The notes: generated by a model from the letters alone, not told the origin. Shown: positions 1-9,747, counted from the first letter of the stretch. The stretch: DNA of 64,000 nt from Hyphomicrobiales bacterium (GCA_900473185.1 UCKU01000009.1:248001-312000), one strand, 5' to 3'. Numbers and translations: made by a program.

Positions 1-620
1 ATCGGAAAGCCCGCCGGGTTGGGCGTGGAATCGGCATCGACGAAGAAGGGCACGACATCAGCCTTGTCGAGGTCGACGCTCGACGCCATCACATCGAGAT
101 CTTTCCAGTAGAAGATATTCTTCGCCACGTCGTTGTCAGGCACGAGCGAGGAGGGTTTGCCGAGGAGTTTGGCACGCGCGAGGCCGCTTACCGTCTGCTG
201 GCCGGTCAACTGGCCCTGCATGCGCATTTCCGGCTCCTTGTTCTCATAGGGAACGAAGCCTCTGTTGATCAGGATATAGCGCCCGTCTGCAAGCTGCAGC
301 GGCGTATAGATGTAATAGCCGGTCTGGCCGCGCCAGGTGGCGAAGAAATGGCGCTCCTTGTTGTTGATGTAGCGGCCGGTGGCAGTGACCGTGCGATATT
401 CGATATCGCCGCCCTGGGCGGCCATGGTCTCGATATCGGCGAGCGGAACCGGGACTGCGGCTCGGCGTTCGGCGATATCGGCGAGCAGGCCTTCCTTCCA
501 GTGAAGACGCTCCACCTGCCAGGTGCCGAGCGAGATCAGGATGGCGAGCGCAATGAGAACGGTTATGCCGGTAAACACCGGCAGCTTGCGGCGCGGGGCC
601 GGACTCTCGATGTCAGTCAC
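1..620 (-). CDS. SURF1 family cytochrome oxidase assembly protein (partial, C-terminus cut)
   Basis: An inner-membrane protein that helps insert heme a into subunit I of aa3 oxidases. About 206 codons are visible and the 3' end lies outside the window. The frame begins with GTG at 620, followed by T-D-I-E-S; it overlaps the end of the DUF983 gene by 8 bases, which suggests translational coupling. A first membrane helix lies near residues 14-32 and is followed by the SURF1 signature GTWQVERLHWK. A second conserved piece, NRGFVPYENK, lies further on. The second membrane helix expected at the C-terminus is not in view. SURF1 next to DUF983 and the cta genes is the usual alphaproteobacterial arrangement. 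The family call is secure; the start is inferred from spacing. Confidence 0.9.
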   Translation of the reverse strand, partial: MTDIESPAPRRKLPVFTGITVLIALAILISLGTWQVERLHWKEGLLADIAERRAAVPVPLADIETMAAQGGDIEYRTVTATGRYINNKERHFFATWRGQTGYYIYTPLQLADGRYILINRGFVPYENKEPEMRMQGQLTGQQTVSGLARAKLLGKPSSLVPDNDVAKNIFYWKDLDVMASSVDLDKADVVPFFVDADSTPNPAGFP

Positions 621-993
621 TCAGGCGTCCCTCGCGGGCATTATGGCGATATTGCATGGCGATGAGGATGCCCTTGCACCAGCGCAACGCCAGCAGGGAG
701 AGTATGATTGTGAGCGGAGCAAAGAGCAGAATGTGAACCCAGATCGGTGGCGCATAATTGACCTGCAGCCAGAGCACCGAACCGATGATGATGAAGCCGA
801 CGATGAGGATGACGAAGACAGCGGGGCCATCGCCTGCATCGGCGAAGGAATAATCCAGCCCGCAGGCGGCGCAGTTCGGTTTCAGGCCGAGCACGCCATC
901 AAAGAGCTGCCCATGACCGCAGCGCGGGCAGCATCCCTTGATGCCGGTCTTGACCGGATCGACCGGTGGAAATTGTGCGCTATCTTCGTTCAT
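613..993 (-). CDS. DUF983 family membrane protein of the cox cluster
   Basis: A small protein of about 126 residues with an N-terminal zinc-ribbon-like pair, CCPRCG near residue 20 and CAACG about 20 residues later, followed by two hydrophobic helices (VFVILIVGFIIIG and ILLFAPLTIILSLLAL). This is the DUF983 pattern, a family found beside alphaproteobacterial cox genes and thought to help oxidase assembly; no biochemical role is established that I know of. I chose ATG at 993 because GGAG stands 6 bases upstream; the in-frame ATG at 1005 would add four residues and is what supplies that GGAG. It reads into SURF1 with an 8-base overlap. Because a + strand gene and a terminator separate it from ctaE, it probably has its own promoter in 994-1119. 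Confidence 0.85.
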   Translation of the reverse strand: MNEDSAQFPPVDPVKTGIKGCCPRCGHGQLFDGVLGLKPNCAACGLDYSFADAGDGPAVFVILIVGFIIIGSVLWLQVNYAPPIWVHILLFAPLTIILSLLALRWCKGILIAMQYRHNAREGRLSD

Positions 994-1119
994 GCCGATC
1001 TCCATGCAGGCGGCTTTTCGTCGTCTGCCTTAACTCTCCCATAAAGTATTCGCATCCCGAATGGAAATGCCTGCGCGGTTTCGCCTCAGCGATTCGCGCC
1101 AAACAGAAGAAGAAGACTG

Positions 1120-1761
1120 ATGACCAACGATAGCCATGCCGGACAGATCATCATCCTGAACGGTGCGCCGCGAAGCGGCAAATCCAGCATTGCGCGCGCA
1201 ATCCAGGAAGAATTCGAGGGGCCGTGGATCAACCTCGGCGTCGATACCTATAATGCCATGACGCCGCAGCGCTACCTGCCCGGTATCGGATTGAGGCCCG
1301 GCGGCGAGCGGCCGGATCTCGAAGAACTCGTGCCGTTCCTCTATGCGGCGCTTTATGAATCGATCGCCATCCATGCCGGATTGGGGCTCAATGTCGTCGC
1401 CGACCTCGGCCATCACGACAGCTACTCGCAACCACTCGGCATCCTCGGCGACTGCGCCAGACGACTGGACGGCTTTTCCGTCCTGTTCGTCGGCGTCAAA
1501 TGTCCGATCGAGACGATCATGCAGCGGCGGGAAGTCGCGGAGGAAGGGCGTGAGACCCTCTACCTGCGCGCCACCGGGGAGACACCCGTGCCTGAACCGG
1601 TACAGCGCTGGCAGGACGAGGTTCATCGTCCCGGCCTCTACGACATGGAGGTCGATACATCGGTGCTGACCGCGCTCGAATGCGCGGAGGCGATCCGCCA
1701 TCAGCTGGACCTCGGCATTCCCGAGCCTTCGGCCTTCGAGAAGCTGGCTGGTCAACGGTAA
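1120..1761 (+). CDS. P-loop kinase, chloramphenicol phosphotransferase-like
   Basis: 213 residues. A Walker A motif, GAPRSGKSS, lies at residues 15-23 after a beta strand (IIILN), and the architecture (LGVDTYNAM after the P-loop, VVADLGHH in the middle, VGVKCPIETIMQRR later) is that of the chloramphenicol 3-O-phosphotransferase-like family. Family members are P-loop kinases; a few give chloramphenicol resistance in their producers, but most have unknown substrates, so resistance should not be assumed. The upstream AGAAGAAGA stretch is a modest ribosome site. The gene is odd for its place: it sits on the + strand inside an otherwise minus-strand cytochrome oxidase cluster, with a mosaic repeat immediately downstream. 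Confidence 0.75.
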   Translation: MTNDSHAGQIIILNGAPRSGKSSIARAIQEEFEGPWINLGVDTYNAMTPQRYLPGIGLRPGGERPDLEELVPFLYAALYESIAIHAGLGLNVVADLGHHDSYSQPLGILGDCARRLDGFSVLFVGVKCPIETIMQRREVAEEGRETLYLRATGETPVPEPVQRWQDEVHRPGLYDMEVDTSVLTALECAEAIRHQLDLGIPEPSAFEKLAGQR

Positions 1762-1773
1762 GACGAAGAGCCA

Positions 1774-1877
1774 GAGCAATACCAGCAAAAGTGCGCAGCG
1801 ATTTTGCGTCCGGAATTGCGTGAAAACAAAGAGATAGAGCATTTTCGCGTTTCGAAGAAAGACGGAAATGCTCTATG
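1774..1877 (+). repeat. RIME-like intergenic mosaic repeat, copy 1 (two palindromes)
   Basis: About 104 bases made of two imperfect palindromes. The first runs from AGAGCAATACCAGC through TTTTGCGTCCGGAATTGCGTG; the second is bounded by AGAGCATTTTCG and GGAAATGCTCT. The same sequence, with few changes and in the same orientation, lies at 53721-53824, and its first half lies inverted at 43513-43570. It sits between the 3' end of the P-loop kinase gene and the terminator of ctaE. This matches the description of Rhizobium-specific intergenic mosaic elements; I assign the family from memory of type, not by search. Confidence 0.75.
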
Positions 1878-1889
1878 TCCGAGACAAAG

Positions 1890-1922
1890 AAAAAGGCGGG
1901 GCCGATGGCACCCGCCTTTTTT
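1890..1922 (-). terminator. Rho-independent terminator downstream of ctaE
   Basis: A perfect 11-bp stem, AAAAAGGCGGG with CCCGCCTTTTT, around a 10-base loop. Because the stem is flanked by A on one side and T on the other it can work in both directions: it ends the minus-strand cta transcript 20 bases after the ctaE stop and could also stop read-through from the kinase gene. Confidence 0.85.
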
Positions 1923-1941
1923 GATTTCTATCCGGTCTCGA

Positions 1942-2820
1942 TCAGCCTGCCGCAATCGGAGCGCCCCAGCCGCCCCAGACGTAGATGCAGAAGAACAGGA
2001 ACAGCCAGACGACGTCGACGAAGTGCCAGTACCAGGCAGCCGCCTCGAAGCCGAAGTGCTGCTTCGGTGTAAAGTCACCGCGCAACGCCCTGATGAGGCA
2101 GACCAGCAGGAAGATGGTGCCGACCAGAACGTGGAAGCCGTGGAAACCGGTGGCCATGAAGAAGGTCGCGCCGTAGATCGAGTTGCGGAACTCGAACGGA
2201 GCATGGGCATATTCATAGGCCTGGACGGAAGAGAAGAGCACGCCGAGCAGGACCGTCAGCGTCAGGCCCTGAATAAGGCCCTTGCGGTCGTTATGCAGCA
2301 GAGCGTGGTGAGCCCAGGTCACGGTCGTGCCCGAGAGCAGCAGGATGACGGTGTTGTAGATCGGCAGGTGCCAGGGATCGAGAACCTCGATGCCCTTCGG
2401 CGGCCAGACACCGCCGGTATAGGCAAGGCGCGAAGCCTGGATTGCCTCGTGCGGAAAGAGGCTGGCGTCGAAATAGGCCCAGAACCAGGCGACAAAGAAC
2501 ATCACTTCCGAAGCGATGAACATGATCATGCCGTAGCGCAGGTGCAGCGACACGACGCGTGTATGGGCGCCCTCATGGGCTTCCTTCACGGTGTCAGACC
2601 ACCAGCCGTACATGACGTAGAAAACGACAGCCAGCCCGATGAAGAAGAGCCACGGATGGGCCCATTCGATACCGAAAACATGCAGCGAGCCGCCGTTCAG
2701 GTAGCGCATGTAGCCGACGCCGCCAAAGGCCATCAGGAATGCGCCGAGCGAGGCCAGTATCGGCCACGGGCTCGGAGCTATGATGTGATAGTCGTGATTC
2801 TTCTGATGAGCATCGGCCAT
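1942..2820 (-). CDS. ctaE: Cytochrome c oxidase subunit III
   Basis: 292 residues starting MADAHQKNHDYHII. CtaE is the seven-helix subunit III of the aa3 oxidase; it packs against subunit I and stabilises proton uptake. Typical blocks are visible: SPWPILASLGAF near the start, WWSDTVKEAHEGAHT, MFFVAWFWAYFDASLFP, TVTWAHHAL and the C-terminal AAAWYWHFVDVVWLFLF. The ATG at 2820 is preferred over an upstream ATG at 2877 because it matches the family's usual N-terminus. It is the last gene before the terminator at 1890-1922, in the order ctaC-ctaD-ctaB-small ORF-ctaG-ctaE. A 57-base gap holding a small hairpin separates it from ctaG. Confidence 0.95.
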   Translation of the reverse strand: MADAHQKNHDYHIIAPSPWPILASLGAFLMAFGGVGYMRYLNGGSLHVFGIEWAHPWLFFIGLAVVFYVMYGWWSDTVKEAHEGAHTRVVSLHLRYGMIMFIASEVMFFVAWFWAYFDASLFPHEAIQASRLAYTGGVWPPKGIEVLDPWHLPIYNTVILLLSGTTVTWAHHALLHNDRKGLIQGLTLTVLLGVLFSSVQAYEYAHAPFEFRNSIYGATFFMATGFHGFHVLVGTIFLLVCLIRALRGDFTPKQHFGFEAAAWYWHFVDVVWLFLFFCIYVWGGWGAPIAAG

Positions 2821-2849
2821 GTCAGATCCCCGGTGTCTTCCTTCTCCGC

Positions 2850-2866
2850 TTCCGGCACGGCCGGAA
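2850..2866. other. Intercistronic hairpin between ctaG and ctaE
   Basis: A perfect 7-bp inverted repeat, TTCCGGC and GCCGGAA, around the 3-base loop ACG. It lies in the 57-base gap between the ctaG stop and the ctaE start and has no T tract, so it is unlikely to be a full terminator. It could be an mRNA processing or stabilising structure. Confidence 0.45.
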
Positions 2867-2877
2867 ACACTCCTCAA

Positions 2878-3483
2878 TCAAAGTTTCTTTTCAGCCTGTC
2901 CCGTTCCATCCTCATTCGAAGCCACCGGCTTCGGACCCTCTTTCGGATAGAACGTGTATGACAGCGTGACCGTGTGAATGCTTTTCGATTCAGCGGCCTT
3001 GGTAATTTCCGGATCGATGTAGAACACGACCGGCATTTCAAGCTTCTCGCCCGGCTTCAGGTCCGTTTCATTAAAGCAGAAACATTGCACCTTGTTGAAA
3101 TAGGCGCCCGCCTCGCCCGGCGTCACATTGAAGATCGCCTGGCCGCGCTGGGTTTCGTTGGAACGGTTTTCGGCGATGAAATTGACCTGGATGGTCTCGC
3201 CGATCTTCGGATTGACCTCGCGCTCGACCGGCTTGAATTCCCACTGCAGGCCGGGAGCGACGTTGGCGTCGAAGGTGACACGCATCGTACGGTCGAGAAT
3301 GACACTCGAAACCTGATCAACACGCTGTGTCGTGCCGTTATAGCCGGTCACCTGGCAGAAGAGACGATAGAGCGGCACGGCAGCATAGCTTGCCGCGCCC
3401 ATACCGACGACGAAGCTCACGCACATGAAGACGACGGCAGCGTTGTTGCGGGGCTTCTTCGGTGCGTTGACGGCGTCGCTCAT
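2878..3483 (-). CDS. ctaG: Cytochrome c oxidase assembly protein CtaG (Cox11)
   Basis: 201 residues. CtaG delivers copper to the CuB site of subunit I. One N-terminal membrane helix ([21 protein letters not shown]) anchors a periplasmic beta-sandwich; the copper-binding CFCF motif is visible in [11 protein letters not shown], and [12 protein letters not shown] after the helix is a family hallmark. I chose the ATG at 3483 (MSDAVN) because GGAGG stands 8 bases upstream; an in-frame ATG at 3498 would add five residues and is part of that ribosome site. The stop of the preceding small ORF is 4 bases upstream of the chosen start, so the two are probably coupled. Confidence 0.95.
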   Translation of the reverse strand: MSDAVNAPKKPRNNAAVVFMCVSFVVGMGAASYAAVPLYRLFCQVTGYNGTTQRVDQVSSVILDRTMRVTFDANVAPGLQWEFKPVEREVNPKIGETIQVNFIAENRSNETQRGQAIFNVTPGEAGAYFNKVQCFCFNETDLKPGEKLEMPVVFYIDPEITKAAESKSIHTVTLSYTFYPKEGPKPVASNEDGTGQAEKKL

Positions 3484-3487
3484 CCCA

Positions 3488-3625
3488 TCAGCCTCCATGT
3501 CCGAGGAACTTGACGATGGTGATGACGTAAAAAAGGATTACCAGACCGGCGAGGACGACACCGAGCGCAATGTTGCGATTGCGGCGCGACTTGCGTTGCG
3601 CTTCAGTAAGCTTGACCAATTCCAT
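3488..3625 (-). CDS. Small single-helix protein of the cox operon (CoxF-like)
   Basis: 45 residues: a basic N-terminus ([18 protein letters not shown]) followed by one membrane helix ([23 protein letters not shown]) and a short tail. A small membrane protein of this kind sits between ctaB and ctaG in many alphaproteobacteria, often called CoxF or simply hypothetical. Its function is unknown; co-transcription suggests a role in oxidase assembly. Its ATG at 3625 overlaps the ctaB stop by one base (TGATG), a classic coupling arrangement. It is so short that automatic callers tend to extend it upstream into the ctaB frame; the start given here is the one consistent with the overlap. Confidence 0.8.
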   Translation of the reverse strand: MELVKLTEAQRKSRRNRNIALGVVLAGLVILFYVITIVKFLGHGG

Positions 3626-4584
3626 CAGAACGAGCCTCCTGCATACGAGGCCAGCATGGCAACCAGCCGGTCGAGCATCAGCGCGGAGAACACGGCGAAA
3701 AGATAGAAGATCGAGAAGCCGAACAGCTTCTTCGCCGGGATCATCTTGAGATCGCCGTCGGGCATGCGCCAGACGGCGATGGAACAGTATATGAAGACCG
3801 CACCAAGTGCCGCGGCCACCACGCCATAACCGACACTGGCAAAGCCGAGGAAGGTCGGCAGCACCGCGCATATGGCCGTCAGCACGGCATAGGCAACGAT
3901 CTGGTGCTTGGTGGTGCGCTCACCGGACACGTTCGGCAGCATCGGCACGCCAACAGCTTCGTAATCCCTCATCTTGAAGAGGGCGAGCGCCCAGAAATGC
4001 GCCGGCGTCCACAGGAAGATGATGAGGAAGAGAACGGTGCTTTCGATCGTGACGGAATTGGTCACGCAGGCCCAGCCGATCATCGGCGGGAAAGCGCCGG
4101 CCGCACCACCGATGACGATGTTCTGCGGCGTCGAGCGCTTCAGCCACATCGTATAGATGACGGCATAGAAGAAGATGGTGAAGGCAAGGATCGAGGCCGA
4201 CAGCCAGTTGACCGCGAGGCCGAGGATCGTCACCGAGAAGCAGGAGAGCACGAGGCCGAAGGCCAGGGCTTCCTTGGGCTTAATGCGGCCGGCCGGGATC
4301 GGGCGCTTGGCAGTGCGGCTCATGACGGCGTCGATGTCGGCGTCATACCACATGTTCAGTGCACCCGATGCGCCTGCACCGACGGCAATGCAGAGAATGG
4401 CGATCAGGCCGAGAACGGGATTGATGTGATCCGGCGCCAGCACCAGGCCGGCAAAGGCCGTGAAGACCACGAGCGACATGACCCGCGGCTTCAGAAGCTC
4501 GAAATAATCGCGCGCACTGGCTTCCGACAGGCGAAAGTCGCCGTCTTCAGCAAGAGCCTCGTGATTGTCGATTACCGTCATCAT
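3625..4584 (-). CDS. ctaB: Protoheme IX farnesyltransferase (heme O synthase)
   Basis: 319 residues. CtaB transfers a farnesyl group to heme b to give heme O, the precursor of the heme a used by CtaD. It is a UbiA-superfamily polytopic membrane protein: the prenyl-diphosphate motif [19 protein letters not shown] is clear near residues 96-115, and the second region around [14 protein letters not shown] carries the other acidic site. Two ATG codons stand at 4584 and 4581 (MMTVID); I give the outer one. It follows ctaD after a 62-base gap that contains a strong hairpin and overlaps the next small ORF by one base. Confidence 0.95.
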   Translation of the reverse strand: MMTVIDNHEALAEDGDFRLSEASARDYFELLKPRVMSLVVFTAFAGLVLAPDHINPVLGLIAILCIAVGAGASGALNMWYDADIDAVMSRTAKRPIPAGRIKPKEALAFGLVLSCFSVTILGLAVNWLSASILAFTIFFYAVIYTMWLKRSTPQNIVIGGAAGAFPPMIGWACVTNSVTIESTVLFLIIFLWTPAHFWALALFKMRDYEAVGVPMLPNVSGERTTKHQIVAYAVLTAICAVLPTFLGFASVGYGVVAAALGAVFIYCSIAVWRMPDGDLKMIPAKKLFGFSIFYLFAVFSALMLDRLVAMLASYAGGSF

Positions 4585-4606
4585 TCCGTCCTGAATTCCT
4601 CAATCG

Positions 4607-4636
4607 CCAGACGCCGCAGAGGCCTGCGGCGTCTGG
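4607..4636. other. Strong intercistronic stem-loop between ctaD and ctaB
   Basis: A perfect 13-bp inverted repeat, CCAGACGCCGCAG and CTGCGGCGTCTGG, with the 4-base loop AGGC. It lies 10 bases after the ctaD stop and before ctaB. No run of T follows on the minus strand, so it looks more like an mRNA 3'-end stabiliser or partial attenuator that would make structural-subunit message more abundant than message for the assembly enzymes. Confidence 0.7.
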
Positions 4637-4646
4637 ACCCGGCATC

Positions 4647-6362
<1,716 letters not shown>

Positions 6363-6367
6363 CTATC

Positions 6368-7261
6368 TTACTTTGCGACGTTTTCAGCGACATCGACGGT
6401 CTTTGCAGAACCATCGGCAGCGGCGATCAGTGTCTTGTAGGCGCCGGGCAAGTCGGTAGCGGCCGAAGCCAGCCACTGCTTGTACTTGTCCTCGGAGACG
6501 ACGCGGATGGCGATCGGCATGAACGCATGGTCCTTGCCGCAAAGCTCGGAACACTGGCCGTAGAACAGGCCCTCACGCTCGGCGCGGAACCAGGTTTCGT
6601 TCAGACGGCCCGGAACGGCGTCGATCTTGACGCCGAAAGACGGCATGGCGAAAGCGTGGATAACGTCGGTCGGCGCGGCGGTGACGAGAACGCGAACGGT
6701 CTTGTTGACCGGCAGCACGAGTTCGTTATCGACGGCGAGCAGGCGCGGATAGACGCCAAGATCGGTCTTGCCGGCAGCGGCACGATCCGGCTCCTTCAGA
6801 AGATAGGAGTCGAAGGCGACGGGCGTTTCGCCCGAACCTTCATATTCATAATTCCACTGCCACTGGGTCGCGGTTGCCTTGATGGTCACATCAGGGTTTT
6901 CCGGCAGGGTGAGCTGCGCGGTCAGCAGGGTGAAAGAGGGAATGGCGAGGAAGAGAAGTACCAGGACCGGCCCCACGGTCCAGATGACTTCGATCACCGT
7001 ATTGTGGCTCGTCTTGGAGGGAACCGGGTTTGCCGAAGCACGGAACTTGAAACAGACGACCAGAAGGAGAACGAGAACAAACAGCGTGATCGGAACGATG
7101 AACCAAAGCGTGTATTGTTCGAACCAGTGGATCTCCCGCATGATCGGCGTCGCTGCCGGCTGCAGGGTAGCCTGCCACGGCATCGGCTGATCGGCATATG
7201 TGCCGGAAGCAAAAAGCAGACAGACCAGCGCGGTCAGAGCTGCAAAAGCCTTCTTAATCAC
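6368..7261 (-). CDS. ctaC: Cytochrome c oxidase subunit II
   Basis: 297 residues. CtaC receives electrons from cytochrome c at its dinuclear CuA centre and passes them to subunit I. A signal peptide (MIKKAFAALTALVCLLFASG, then TYA) is followed by two membrane helices (LWFIVPITLFVLVLLLVVCF and VLVLLFLAIPSFTLL) and a periplasmic cupredoxin domain. The CuA site is intact: an early His in DVIHAFAMPSFG, then GQCSELCGKDHAFMP with both cysteines, the second His and the Met. It is the first gene of the cta cluster, so the operon promoter should lie in 7262-7400. Confidence 0.97.
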   Translation of the reverse strand: MIKKAFAALTALVCLLFASGTYADQPMPWQATLQPAATPIMREIHWFEQYTLWFIVPITLFVLVLLLVVCFKFRASANPVPSKTSHNTVIEVIWTVGPVLVLLFLAIPSFTLLTAQLTLPENPDVTIKATATQWQWNYEYEGSGETPVAFDSYLLKEPDRAAAGKTDLGVYPRLLAVDNELVLPVNKTVRVLVTAAPTDVIHAFAMPSFGVKIDAVPGRLNETWFRAEREGLFYGQCSELCGKDHAFMPIAIRVVSEDKYKQWLASAATDLPGAYKTLIAAADGSAKTVDVAENVAK

Positions 7262-7599
7262 CTTGTAATCTCCCTCGAGCGCTGATCTGCATCAAATCGG
7301 ACGCAGAATCCTTGCCATCTTCTGCGCTTCAAACCACAGTTTGGCATCCGCCGCAACAGGCAGAAGCAATTGTCTATGCGGCATATTTGCTCAAAGACTA
7401 CCTCCTCAGTCACGGCAAAACATTGCAAGCTTTTCATCAGCATACGAAAAACGCGCTTCAGGGCCAATCCGCGGGCTGCACATTCTTTTGGCGAGGTCCT
7501 ATTTCTGCCGCAGTCCCCCGGTTTTCACGGGGTGGGGCTTTTCATTTTCTGTGGGCAGCTTCACAAATAGCGGCAATGATTCGATATCCAGAGGTTTTC
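7262..7599. other. Gene-free interval between ctaC and ialB
   Basis: 338 bases between divergent genes. It must hold the promoter of the ctaC operon (reading left) and that of ialB (reading right). No protein gene is convincing here. The interval contains the hairpin GACT-acctcctc-AGTC near 7396 and a G/C-rich hairpin followed by T-rich sequence at 7515-7550, which together suggest a small RNA, listed separately. Confidence 0.6.
7380..7549 (+). ncRNA. Candidate small regulatory RNA upstream of ialB
   Basis: Two features suggest a transcript on the + strand. First, a short hairpin with stem GACT/AGTC exposes the loop ACCTCCTC at about 7396-7411; C/U-rich loops that can pair with ribosome-binding sites are typical of several rhizobial small RNAs. 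Second, CCCCCG-GTTTTCA-CGGGG at 7515-7532 is followed by GTGGGGCTTTTCATTTTC, an intrinsic-terminator-like end about 50 bases before the ialB start. The 5' end is not defined and no clear promoter is visible. It could instead be an ialB leader with an attenuator. Confidence 0.35.
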
Positions 7600-8238
7600 A
7601 TGGGTTTCCGTTCCCTCGCGCGGTCTTTTGTTATGACCGCGGGCATCGCGACCGCCGCGACGAGCCCCGTTTTTGCGCAGCAGACGCCGGCGCCAGCGCA
7701 GTCGCGTCCTGCCACGCCCGCTGCGAAGCCCGCCCCGACACAGCAGCCCGCACCGTCTACGACGCCGAACGTCGAGCAGGTGACGCCTAGCCAGGCTCAG
7801 CCGCCGGCACCCGGCACGGTCCGCTCCAACCATGGCGCATGGTCCGTCGTCTGCGACAAGCCGGCGGGTGCCTCGACCGAGCAGTGTGCGCTGATGCAGA
7901 ATGTCATCGCCGAAGACCGTCCGGAAGTAGGCCTGTCCGTCGTCGTCCTGAAGACGGCTGACCGCAAGTCGAAGATCCTGCGCGTGCTGGCACCGCTCGG
8001 TGTGCTGCTGCCGAACGGCCTCGGCCTCAATGTCGACGGCAAGGATATCGGCCGCGCCTATTTCGTGCGCTGCTTCGCCGACGGCTGCTATGCCGAAGTC
8101 GTTCTCGAAGACGAGCTGCTCAAGACCTTCCGCAGCGGCGCGCAGGCGACCTTCATCGTCTTCCAGACGCCGGAAGAAGGCATCGGCATCCCCGTAGACC
8201 TCAAGGGGTTCGCGGAAGGCTACGACGCCCTGCCCTGA
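7600..8238 (+). CDS. Invasion-associated locus B (IalB) family protein
   Basis: 212 residues with a signal peptide (MGFRSLARSFVMTAGIATAATSPVFA), a Pro/Ala/Gln-rich spacer to about residue 65 and the IalB domain beginning at NHGAWSVVCDKP. Paired cysteines (VVCDK, EQCALMQ, VRCFADGCYAEV) are typical of this periplasmic family. IalB was named from Bartonella, where it aids erythrocyte invasion, but homologues are widespread in non-pathogenic rhizobia and their role is not established. I chose ATG 7600 because AGAGG lies about 6 bases upstream and a proper signal peptide follows; an in-frame ATG at 7576 is possible. tldD follows after 81 bases. Confidence 0.85.
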   Translation: MGFRSLARSFVMTAGIATAATSPVFAQQTPAPAQSRPATPAAKPAPTQQPAPSTTPNVEQVTPSQAQPPAPGTVRSNHGAWSVVCDKPAGASTEQCALMQNVIAEDRPEVGLSVVVLKTADRKSKILRVLAPLGVLLPNGLGLNVDGKDIGRAYFVRCFADGCYAEVVLEDELLKTFRSGAQATFIVFQTPEEGIGIPVDLKGFAEGYDALP

Positions 8239-8319
8239 TGCGGCGGGGCTTGCTCGCGCAGCGCAACAGACCTACATCGGCTATTGAGCATTCCCGCTCT
8301 TCTTGCGGAGCAAAAGACC

Positions 8320-9735
8320 ATGACCACCGATCTCCTGACGCTTTTCGATGCCGATGAAGCGACAATGCGCAAGCATGTTGCCGAGGCGCTTTCCGGCGCC
8401 GATGACGGCGAGCTCTTCATCGAGCACGCGCAGGCGGAATCGCTGACCTTCGACAATGGTCGCCTCAAGGGCGGCAGCTTCAACACCGAACAGGGTTTTG
8501 GCCTGCGGGCAGTGGCAGGCGAAGCCGTCGGCTATGCGCATGCGGGCGATCTCTCCGTCTCAGCGCTAAAGCGGGCAGCCGACGCGGTCAGCGCCGTGAC
8601 GCGCGGTTATTCTGGCTCTTACGCGGCAGCGCCCCAGCGCACCAACCGCAAGCTCTACACCGACGAGAACCCGATCGGTTCACCCACCTTCGAGGAAAAG
8701 GTGAAGGTGTTGACCGATATCGATGCCTATCTGCGCGGCAAGAATGACAAGGTGCGGCAGGTCACGGCTTCGGTCGCGGCAAGCTGGCAGGTGGTCGATA
8801 TCCTGCGCGCCGATGGCCATCGCGTACAGGACATCCGTCCCATGACGCGTATCAACATCTCCGTCATGGTTGGCGAAGGTGACCGGCAGGAAAGCGGCTC
8901 CTATGGCCAGGGCGGCCGCATCGGTTTCGGCGATTTCATCGCGACCGGAAGCTGGCAGCATGGCGCCGATGAGGCGTTGCGCCAGGCACTCGTCAACCTC
9001 GAAGCGATCGATGCGCCGGCAGGCACGATGGATGTCGTGCTCGGCTCCGGCTGGCCGGGCGTTATGCTGCACGAGGCTGTAGGCCATGGCCTCGAAGGCG
9101 ACTTCAACCGCAAGAAAACCTCCGCCTTTGCGGGCCTCCTCGGCCAGATGGTGGCGGCACCGGGCGTGACCGTCGTCGACGACGGCACGATCGACAGCCG
9201 CCGCGGCTCCATCACCATCGACGACGAAGGCACACCGTCCGCCTACAACGTGCTGATCGAAAACGGCAAGCTCGTCGGCTACATGCAGGACCGGCAGAAC
9301 GCCCGGCTAATGGGCATGGCGCCGACCGGCAACGGCCGCCGCCAAGGCTATGCGCATGTGCCGATGCCGCGCATGACCAACACCTATATGCTCGGCGGCG
9401 ACAAGACGCCGGAAGAGATCATCTCTTCGGTGAAAAAGGGCGTCTATGCCGTCTCCTTCGGTGGCGGTCAGGTGGATATCACATCGGGCAAATTCGTCTT
9501 CGGCTGCACCGAGGCCTATCTTATCGAGAACGGCAAGATTGGCGCACCGATCAAGGGCGCCATGCTGATCGGCAACGGCCCGGATGCGATGAAGCGTGTT
9601 TCCATGATCGGCAACGACATGAAGCTCGATACCGGCATCGGCAATTGCGGCAAGGCAGGCCAGTGGGTGCCTGTCGGCGTCGGCCAGCCGCATCTGCGCA
9701 TGGATCAGGTGACCGTCGGCGGCACCCAGGCCTGA
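8320..9735 (+). CDS. tldD: Metalloprotease TldD
   Basis: 471 residues. TldD pairs with TldE (PmbA) to form a zinc protease that degrades unfolded peptides and matures some modified peptides. The zinc site HEAVGHGLEGD (HExxxH, residues 251-256) is intact, as is the flanking DVVLGSGWPGVML, and the C-terminal metal-ligand cysteine is likely in IGNCGKAGQ. The ATG at 8320 (MTTDLLTLFD) matches the family start; a TTG at 8284 extends the frame but gives an unlikely N-terminus. No tldE partner is in the window. The next gene begins 12 bases downstream. Confidence 0.95.
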   Translation: MTTDLLTLFDADEATMRKHVAEALSGADDGELFIEHAQAESLTFDNGRLKGGSFNTEQGFGLRAVAGEAVGYAHAGDLSVSALKRAADAVSAVTRGYSGSYAAAPQRTNRKLYTDENPIGSPTFEEKVKVLTDIDAYLRGKNDKVRQVTASVAASWQVVDILRADGHRVQDIRPMTRINISVMVGEGDRQESGSYGQGGRIGFGDFIATGSWQHGADEALRQALVNLEAIDAPAGTMDVVLGSGWPGVMLHEAVGHGLEGDFNRKKTSAFAGLLGQMVAAPGVTVVDDGTIDSRRGSITIDDEGTPSAYNVLIENGKLVGYMQDRQNARLMGMAPTGNGRRQGYAHVPMPRMTNTYMLGGDKTPEEIISSVKKGVYAVSFGGGQVDITSGKFVFGCTEAYLIENGKIGAPIKGAMLIGNGPDAMKRVSMIGNDMKLDTGIGNCGKAGQWVPVGVGQPHLRMDQVTVGGTQA

Positions 9736-9747
9736 GGCGGTGCTGTC

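Noticed and set aside
1120..1761. Calling the P-loop kinase a chloramphenicol resistance gene
   Set aside because: Only the fold is supported. Most family members are not resistance enzymes and there is no linked resistance context.
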